Shown: positions 56,742-64,000 of the stretch, piece after piece | Position numbering within the stretch: position 1 is the stretch's first letter | Layout of the letters: each line of letters begins with the position of its first letter | Assembly (NCBI GenBank): GCA_003049485.1 | Contig: PYST01000015.1 | Location: forward strand, 127,248 to 191,247 | Source of the DNA: Ophioceras dolichostomum | Taxonomy: Eukaryota > Ascomycota > Sordariomycetes > Magnaporthales > Ophioceraceae | Length of the DNA stretch: 64,000 nucleotides | Direction of reading: 5' to 3' | Notes under the pieces: generated by a model | Database searches by the model: none | What the model was told of the DNA's origin: nothing | The model's input: only the letters and a program-made list of their open reading frames with translations | Program-made: the position numbers and the translations under genes

Positions 56742-59700
56742 TTCGAGAGCAAAACGGGGTGTGGAAGCTGTTGTGATATCTCTCCAGGCAGGGCAAAGCA
56801 GTGCGGGCGTGACCGACTAGCAGTAGTAACCGACTCGCGGAGAGACCACGGCCGTAGCCCGCCAGTAAGGATTAACGAAAAGAAAGTGAACAATCACGAA
56901 CGCGCTTTATATTTCGAGGTGACAGCCCAGAACAGTAAGGATAAGTGAACAATAAATATATAGGTAGGTACAGGTATAAAAGTTAGTGAATGCCTACCCG
57001 GAACAGAATGGAATTGGAGGGCGTATGAGACCCAACAAACCAGAGAGCCCGGGGGTATACTGGACTCAACGGATCTCCACTAGTGAGAAAAAAAAAACAA
57101 CACGAGGGAGGGAGGGGAGGTGAGATCCAGGATGGAAACAAAACGACCGAAAAGTGATGGATAATGAGTAACGATGGAGATCAGCGTTCTGTCGACTTGG
57201 CCCTCATCCACCCACACGCCCACACCAGCATTTGTAATCTGGGCATGCCAGCCCCTGCCCTGCCTGCAGATAATACTACTCGAGGGAGGTAGGGAGGCAA
57301 GGAGGCACAGATTCTGCAGAGGGAGTTAGGGCAGGGAAGCGGGGAGGGAGGTAAGAGAGATACTCCTTGGAATCTCCGTTCACGCCCCCCACTAACCGGT
57401 ACCGACTCTGGGCAGTGGGGCCGGGGGATGAGATGGCAAAGGAAAGTACGAATAGAGGTTAGGTTGGAGTTTGGCCGAGGGCGGGACGGAGGGGGGCTTC
57501 TTTGTTAGGCGGGTGGAGCCAACCCGATAGAGAATGAGAAGGAAAAAAAAAAGCGAGACGCTGTTTCCGATCCGACAGCATGCATGTGTACCTCTTCACA
57601 TATCAGAGCATGCCAACATCATGGCTGGGTTCCTAGGTACCTGAGTGAGCCTCTTGCCGCAGCTGCCGCAAGCATGTACCGCTGCGTATATACGAGCAAG
57701 CACGCCGAGCTTGGCATGCCACAAGTGAGAAGCAAAAGTACCAACCTAACCTTACTCACCACCGGTGATACTCGCCGATATGTGGTGGTTGAACCGTAGT
57801 GCAGGGGGAGAACGCCAGGATGACCGCGGATGAAGTCATCAGGGGCGACTGGCGATTCGTAGGCGATTCGGCAAGACGAGGCGAGACTTTCTAGAAGAAC
57901 TAGGCTGCTTGTTGCCACCACCACTAGCAGCGTGAAGCGTGTGAAGAAAGGATACCTACCTGGGTATTCCGTCGGGTAAGAGCTGGGGGGACGAATGCGA
58001 AGAGAAGATGCGGCAGGAGGCGGCGGCAAGGGGTGTTAGGTTAGGCATGCCTCCCACGCGCCGGCCGGTTCCTCCCCGCTTCACGCCCTCACACCCCCTC
58101 CCTCTCTAATCGACGACTAGCGGGCGCCATTCAAGCCAAAAACGCCATCTCCTCAGCACTTGCTGAGAAATGTGGAGGCTCCAGGACGATCTAGGATCCG
58201 GCTCGCCGAAAACAAAGAAAAAAGAAGAAAATAGCGTCGCAGCAGTGGCAGGCACAAGCCGGAGGAAGACGGGATTTGGGAGTCATCCGGCCGGGTCAGA
58301 GATGAGGTGCAGAAGTGATGGACAGTGCGTGAGAGAGAGCACTGTGAGAAAGCCGGCGAGGGTATGTCCGCTAAATCCGCTGCAATACACTTGACAGGCT
58401 GACCTGCAGAGGTTTATTGGTGCATTGGTGTGGTAGGTGCCACCTCGACCATCAGAAATCTCCGTCTCGAGGATGCCTTGGGCGGGAAGCTGTGTGTGGG
58501 TCGGTTGTTTTTGCTTCAGGCTTTCAATCTTGTTGTCGCAACGAGATCCGAGTAATCGGGTTTCCCTTCTCGGGCCAAAGCCCCCGAAGCTCGTCTCGTC
58601 TCGTCTCGATATTTTCTTTTCTTTCTTCAGGTTGCTCGGCAAATGTTGAAAGGGTCTGGTCTGGGTGGTTCCCCCACTGAGCCCCTCCAGGGCCAACACC
58701 CAGTTGTTGTTGCTATCAGGCAAGGTTGCAGGTTTTCGGGTCTAGCCCCTGGCCCAATCCTTCCCAAAAGTTCAGGGCGGATGGCGAAAAGTCAACTCAA
58801 TATTCGATGGCGGAAGGAAGCCACTCCATAGCATGAAAGCTCGGTCGGCGTATCGGCTTTCGTGCTAACCTCACAATCCGTGACACCGCTTCGATTTGCA
58901 ATCAAGGTCGGGAATCCTCCCGATGGTCCACCGTGAACCGTGTTCATTTCTTGGCAGAGCCGCTAGTTGGAATCATTATCAAACTAGAGGAGGAACGGAT
59001 GGATACCTAGAGAGAATCGATGGATCCTCTTGCAGTATGTGCTCTGCCGGACGGAAGAAGGTCTCTTTGAGTTGCTTTTTTTCTTTGAGTTGCTGCACGG
59101 GAGTCGCACGGCTGGGGCGGCCCTACGTGCAGGAGGTTTGAACAACCATCCGATGCCCGTCTGACGGAATTATGTCTACCTGTTCAGGTATGTACCTCTC
59201 ACACAGACACATGCACACAGGGTTCTCTCTGCGTGAACGGATACCGCGTTTGTGATAAAAGTTCTCCCAAGCACTGTGCGATGTGTCGGTACATAAAGAC
59301 TAGTCCACGATGCCGCCATCTCCCCCGCCTTCGCCTCCGCCATGCATGAGCTTTGCAGGATAGCGGGAGAGGAGGGCAGGACGGGAGACGGCAAGACAGA
59401 GGGAGGAAAACTGGAGGGACGACCGGGATGCAGAAGAACTAAACTTAGTAGGACAAGGGGGAAAGAATCGATAGCCCATTCTCCAGCGTGAGAAAAACTC
59501 CGTACTCTCCATGCCCCGTATTCCGGATCCATCTCCGAGTTCTCCACGGACGGAACCGCAAATCGGGGGGTTGTTCAGCCGACTGATGATAAACCGTTTG
59601 GAAACATCTTATTATGTGACGTGCAGATTGGCGTTGAACCCCCAGTTTACCCACTAAGCTACCTACCCAGCTCCACCATCTTAGCGCGATCGCTCTGTTT

Positions 59701-61187
59701 GCTGGCTGAGCTGAGATGATTCATCCTGAGTCAAACTGTCGTCACGCCTCGTCACCCCCCAAGGCCGACCAAGGCTGCCAAGGCATTCCTATTCCTTCGC
59801 CGTGTTTGATGCTACTGTATCGAAGTGAGAGTTTGCTTGATGACTCCTCGGCGAGAACCAGTTAGGCTACTTGTCCATATCTGCTTCATCTTGATCAACT
59901 TGATCTCATCTCAGCCATGCTGCTCGGGGTTCACAAGCCACCCGAGCGAGCAGCACTAAGCGCCGTGCCGTGAGTAGGTGTGTGTGTGGTCAGCGTACCA
60001 CTGGAAGAGCGTTTGTTCAACCGCATCCCTCGCCGAGCCCGAGACACACCGCTGTCAACGCACCGAGCTACCCGAGCTGAGCTGGATGCGACGCGGAATG
60101 TCTACCAACGTTCTCTCGAGGTGCTCTTCCCTGTGTCCAATGAGGAGGATCGCGGAAATGATTCGTCAAGGAGGTGTTCCATCAGCCTGGAGGGCCGACG
60201 TAATCACCCACCACATCTTAGGGCCTAGGAAAACGGGCTCGGCGTTGTGCAAACAGCCGCGGTGAGAGATGTGTATATTTGATGCGCGTCGGGTTTGTAG
60301 ACAAGGGGGAACACGCAGTCTATGTTCCAGAGACCTATGCCCAAAAGCAGAGCCGCCCATTTTGCCCATCGAACGTCCCGTCTCGAGCTAAGCCCATCCC
60401 TGACAGTCAACAGTCAAGTCTCCCGTCCGGCAAAATGCCTAGATAGTCGGCAGCTGTTGAAAGGCTTTACTCGTCCTTCAAGAGTTATATCAAGTTGGAA
60501 GCAAGAACAAGAGGCAAGAAAAACAAAGAAACGGAAAAATAGAGAAACGCTCACTCAGTGAGCGCCCGCTGAACAACAAACCAGATCGACTCCCCAAGCC
60601 AGAGCTACCAGTAGCCGCAAACAACGCCATCCATCCATATATCGTCACTTGCATACCAGGAGGGGGGTAAAGAGAAGAGAAGGAAGCCCCCCAGCAGAAG
60701 TTCATTTTTGCGAGAACAATGTTATCGTAAGACGAAGAGGCGAGAAAGCACACACGAACGAAAATGAATATACCAAAGGTGGTGATGGAATTAGCTGCAA
60801 TAGCAACGACGAATGCAGCAAGAAAACGCCAACCAATGCGACAAACGTGACAACGAAGATTGGAAGGTTTAGGCAAAAGGATTTAGGGGGGTAAAACCGG
60901 AGGCCGCAGATCGACGACAGTGAGGGAAGCTCTCGTCATCATCTTGGCTGGGCACACTGGCTCAATCTGGACTGCGCGCTACATACGCGCGTCGTCCCTA
61001 TTCTACCTCGTAGGTGCCGCGACAACCGTCGGATAGATACCACGTACTTAAATAGAGACGCGATTCTAGGGTATGCCCTAGTAGGGATGGAAATCGGCGC
61101 GGAGAGAGTAGGGGGAATGGGGCGGGGACGATGCGGACGGGGGATATTGCCGGCCATATGCATGCTGACCGATCACACGCTGACTGA
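56742..61187. other. 4.4-kb intergenic region
   Basis: The longest gene-free stretch in the window. It has TAGGTACCTGAG-type motifs (57632, 56964), a (CTCGT)n run near 58593-58610, poly-A/G purine tracts, and only short frames without motifs. The 128-codon minus frame at 60490-60876 is hydrophobic but shows no family pattern. A minus-strand segment near 59625-59680 looks faintly like tRNA promoter boxes but is too compact to fold. I see no supportable gene. Confidence 0.45.
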
Positions 61188-62425
61188 TCATAGTTCCGAG
61201 TCGGCGCCGTTTGTTTCAACGATCATGGGACTACCGTTCTGCTGCCGCCGCTGTTGTTGCTGGCGCAGCCTAGCGTTCCCTGGTGGCCTCCGGCGGGCGC
61301 CTGATCCTCCGGCGCCGCTGCCCGTGCCGTTCCCGCCGTTCAAGTTCATGCTCTGGTCGTCATCCTCCTCCTCGTCAGAGTCCGGGTTCTCCTCCGCGAA
61401 GCGCCGAGCCTCGTCCAAGTCGTTGACATCCTCGGGCTTGTCGCGCAACCACTGCATGCGGGGTCCGGAGCGGGCCATCTCAGACACACGGAAGCCGTAG
61501 ATGCGCGGCTCATATATCTTAGGACGGCCAAGGCCGGGTGCGACGTTACGCGCGTACATGCCGTTAACCATGGTACCGCTGTCGTCCACCGATAAGCGCG
61601 TGCTGCTCATCGAGTGTGATCCCGAGAGGGCATCGGCGCCGTGTTTAGATAGGTCGAACTCCGGAAATGTGAGCAGGAAGAGCGCGCCGAATGTCCGGCC
61701 GAAGAAGGCCCCGTCCACGGTCTGGAAGCGGCTGTTAGGCGGGACGTAGACGTCCAAGCACGACGGGCAGAAGAGCTTGACCGTACTTGTGCCGGGTATG
61801 TCCGACAGGCCGACCGGCAAAGTCCGCGCCATGCAGCAATTAGTCCTCGGGCAGTGGCCGAAGTGTCCCAGCTCGTACTTTTCCGACATCTGCTGGATGC
61901 CGGCGCGCGAGCATATGAATCTCTGGTGGATTAGCCCGTAGAGCAGCTCCGCCGAGGACTCGATCACCGACAGATCGCTGGCTATCCGACTATGGTGTCG
62001 CCGCTCGGCGCTGGCGTGGTGCCTAGACCCGGCGCCTTCGAGGGACTCGTCGTTTTCGTCCTCCTCGTCCTCATCCTCCTCCTCGTCTTCGTCTTCTGGC
62101 TCGACGTCGAGAATCATCTGCTCGGGGAGGGTAATAAACCGTTGTGGTTAGCATTGCGATTCGGAGTCTTGCAAGTCTTGCGCTCGCACATCGCCAAACT
62201 TTAGGCTACCGCAACTAGCGAAGGCGGCGCGGACTGCTGCTGTGTGATACAGGCTTTGCGTACCTCTAGCGCCTCTTTGTACATAGGGACCTGCGCCTGC
62301 AGGCCGGTCAGGTTGAAATCATCTTCTATGAATTCTTCTGACACCTCGGCAAAGTACTCGTGTCCGACGAGGTTGCAGAACGAGGATATCCAGGACTCTG
62401 GCGTCCCGGAGGAGGACGACATCAT
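61188..62425 (-). CDS. CKB1: casein kinase II regulatory (beta) subunit
   Basis: Beta subunit that dimerises through a zinc finger and assembles the CK2 tetramer, modulating substrate choice. Two exons give 363 aa: 62425-62264 and 62117-61188, with intron GTACGC to GAGCAG, phase 0. The N-terminus has SWISSFCNLVGHEYFAEVSE and EDDFNLTGLQAQVPMYKEAL, as in CK2-beta. An acidic run EPEDEDEEEDEDEEDENDE interrupts the next helix; then SAELLYGLIHQRFICSRAGI, YELGHFGHCPRTNC, LPVGLSDIPGTSTVKLFCPS and CLDVYVPPNSRFQTVDGAFF follow. The four zinc cysteines (CPRTNC and CPSC) are present. The C-terminus extends about 90 residues beyond the animal protein, ending in an Asn/Gly/Gln-rich tail, common in fungal Ckb1. 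CKB1 rather than CKB2 is inferred from the acidic insert. Confidence 0.92.
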
Positions 62426-63091
62426 TGCCAGCCCGAACGCAGCTGCCGTGAAGGCGGCACGGACCGGCTCAAGGGTCGTCGGGTGAGGGGGAGACAGCTT
62501 GAACGAGGTACCGCGCGCAGGAGCAGACGTATGGATTCGGTAGGGAAGACCAAATGATCAGCCTGTCGCTGCTCGCCGCCGAACGCGGTTCGCGGTGGAT
62601 AGATATTGGGAGGGAGGAGGTGGTCTAGCGGGGTAGATTCGCTGGCATGATTATCACCACGGTGCTGCAAAAACCAATGCCAAGAGCGCTAAGAATGAAG
62701 ACCATGCAGAGCCAGAAGAGTTTATACCGGCAACGAGGGCTCTCAATGCCCTCTGCCTTTTGCTAGTCAGAAGAAGTGTCTGCCAGAGCAGAAGTCGTCA
62801 GAATTGGTTGTTGCGCCTTGTTGTTTTGCTCAACAGAGAATTGCGGCGGTGGTGGGCCGGGTTGTTGGCTGAGTGGTCTGTGCGGGTCGGGCTCCACCAC
62901 ACCCATGGCCAGTCAGCCCGCCAGGCAGAAATGATTTTCCCCTCCCGGATCACCCGTTGCAGAACTTCCACAGAACCGCGTCGGTATCACGTGTTCCCGT
63001 GTCAGTCAACTTCCAGGTTTTTCAACCTCACACCATGCCACCAACAGTGTTTTATGGCGCTCTGTCTCAGCACTGATGTGCGGGGCAAATC
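62426..63091. promoter_or_regulatory. divergent intergenic region, CK2-beta / cupin-like gene
   Basis: About 670 bases between divergent start codons. A 116-codon plus-strand frame (62760-63110) overlaps the start of the next gene in a different frame and has no protein features. No gene is called. Confidence 0.45.
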
Positions 63092-64000
63092 ATGGTGCCT
63101 CGTTCTGTAAGAGGACTCATTTCAAGACGGGGTCTACCCCATGCCAGACCAAATCTATCCCGACAAAACCGCGGCGTCTCGGCGGTTCCCTGCAAGTCCA
63201 GAGGACTCGGAAATTCGCACTTTCAACCAGAATATCAACGACCTGAAGGCCCTCTTCCTTTCGTTCTGAGTCGGGAACCAGGTGATCTGCCACAGAGGGA
63301 GTCTGAGCTTCCTGCCTCCTGTAAATGGTTTCACGGGGATGAATTAGGACCTTATCTGAAGTCCTTCTCTTCAGCATTCTTCCCCTACGAGCTCACCGTC
63401 TATCCACGAAGCGTTAGCTCCCTTGAACAGTTCCACCAGTGGCTTTGCCAGTCTGAAAATTCCATCTACAGGGCAGCTGCCGGCATATGGGGGCAGGCTC
63501 TCTCTCAGCTTTCCTCTTCCCTCCACGACAAACACCCTCGGCTATGTCAACTCGACGCCCCTTTGGCCCTTCTCGTTGCCGCGCTGGAATTCAATAAGCG
63601 GACCACGCACCCCGTCACTCAACTGTACATCGCACAAGCTCCCATATCTGAACTTCCACCCGAGCTCCAGGAAGATTTGCCAGTACCCGAGGCCCTGACG
63701 GCTGGGAACGGGAGAGTGGACATTTACAACACGAGTATCTGGATGGGTCTCGAGCCTACATTCACGCCCTGGCACCGTGATCCGAATCCGAACCTGTTCC
63801 GCCAGCTCTGCGGCTCCAAGGCTATCAGGCTGATGCCTCCAGCGGAGGGAGAGCAAGTATTCAGGCAGACCCAGGCGCGTCTTGGGCGGATGGCCAACCC
63901 CCGCATTCGGACTGTGGACATGTTCGAGGGCCCTGAGAGATCAGCGTGGTATGAAACCATCTGGGGTTCCGCAGCGTCGAGCCTCCCGGGCCTAAGCGAG
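63092..64000 (+). CDS. cupin/JmjC-like protein, probably mitochondrial (3' end outside)
   Basis: An open frame from ATG 63092 stays open to the window edge (303 codons so far). The first 30 residues (MVPRSVRGLISRRGLPHARP...) are rich in Arg and lack acids, like a mitochondrial presequence. Downstream, LPASCKWFHGDELGPYL, FFPYELTVYPRSVSSLEQF, TQLYIAQAPISELPPELQED and VDIYNTSIWMGLEPTFTPWH-RDPNPNLFRQLCGSKAIRL form the pattern of a fungal cupin-8/JmjC-like family. The H-x-D pair in PWHRDPN fits the Fe(II)-binding facial triad; the distal His would lie outside the window. The start fits because the frame is closed just upstream and the presequence begins at once. Function: probably a 2-oxoglutarate-dependent oxygenase-like fold, substrate unknown. 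Confidence 0.78.
   Translation, partial: MVPRSVRGLISRRGLPHARPNLSRQNRGVSAVPCKSRGLGNSHFQPEYQRPEGPLPFVLSREPGDLPQRESELPASCKWFHGDELGPYLKSFSSAFFPYELTVYPRSVSSLEQFHQWLCQSENSIYRAAAGIWGQALSQLSSSLHDKHPRLCQLDAPLALLVAALEFNKRTTHPVTQLYIAQAPISELPPELQEDLPVPEALTAGNGRVDIYNTSIWMGLEPTFTPWHRDPNPNLFRQLCGSKAIRLMPPAEGEQVFRQTQARLGRMANPRIRTVDMFEGPERSAWYETIWGSAASSLPGLSE

Noticed and set aside
59625..59680. tRNA-like A-box/B-box pattern on the minus strand (TAGCTTAGTGGGTAA then GGGTTCAACGCC)
   Set aside because: The boxes are only about ten bases apart, with no room for an anticodon arm, and no acceptor stem pairs.
60490..60876. 128-codon minus-strand hydrophobic frame
   Set aside because: Phe/Ser/Leu-rich composition expected from purine-rich DNA on the other strand; no conserved segment.
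63141..63272. MPDQIYPDKTAASRRF frame as the start of the last gene
   Set aside because: It closes after about 43 codons, while the frame from ATG 63092 continues into clearly conserved cupin-like sequence.

Overview
The window is nuclear DNA of a filamentous ascomycete, most likely a Sordariomycete. The genes carry many short introns with GTRNGT donors, CTRAY-type branch points and YAG acceptors. The proteins are fungal in type (Hse1, Atg13, Yrb30, Sup35, ATP-dependent PEPCK, PDR transporter), coding DNA is GC-rich, and the long intergenic stretches carry scattered palindromic CCTAGGTACC-type motifs. I see no operons, CRISPR arrays, rRNA or convincing tRNA genes.

Layout. 1-573 (-): 5' part of a centrin-like EF-hand gene cut by the window edge. 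992-2546 (+): BUD22-type ribosome-biogenesis protein. 3534-6374 (-): F-box-like protein gene interrupted by in-frame stop codons. 6874-7068 (+): orphan piece of a serine carboxypeptidase. 8541-10408 (-): mitochondrial 2-oxodicarboxylate carrier in 11 exons, one of only 6 nt. 10780-11066: inverted-repeat element abutting a diverged fragment of the F-box-like gene. 11835-17026 (+): large ankyrin/RCC1/BTB-BTB protein (IBtk type). 18065-21003 (-): HSE1, ESCRT-0. 23524-26765 (-): ATG13. 29756-33383 (-): SNF2-family helicase. 33759-35845 (-): YRB30-type Ran-GTP-binding protein. 36988-39395 (+): translation release factor eRF3 (SUP35). 42848-46395 (+): ATP-dependent PEP carboxykinase with nine introns. 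47490-48623 (-): methyltransferase-like membrane protein. 49407-51483 (+): cytochrome P450. 51838-56741 (-): PDR-type ABC transporter. 61188-62425 (-): casein kinase II beta subunit. 63092-64000 (+): 5' part of a cupin/JmjC-like, probably mitochondrial protein that leaves the window.

Functionally this is a mixed housekeeping segment: translation termination, ribosome biogenesis, autophagy and endosomal sorting, nuclear transport, gluconeogenesis, mitochondrial transport and CK2 signalling. One two-gene accessory-looking block stands out, a P450 facing a PDR transporter tail to tail; the pair would suit oxidation and export of a lipophilic compound, but nothing proves they act together. The genes are monocistronic and each has its own promoter.

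Most unusual points: the interrupted F-box-like gene and its fragment beside an inverted repeat; the 6-nt micro-exon (plus 19- and 23-nt exons and a GC-AG intron) in the carrier gene, where the micro-exon restores the carrier signature; a probable 5-nt coding first exon in the SNF2 gene; a prion-like domain in Sup35 split by an intron; a 693-nt intron in PEPCK; and two introns ending in AAG. I saw no clear evidence of an undescribed multi-gene system. Exon boundaries were assigned by eye from reading frame and splice motifs and should be checked with RNA-seq.
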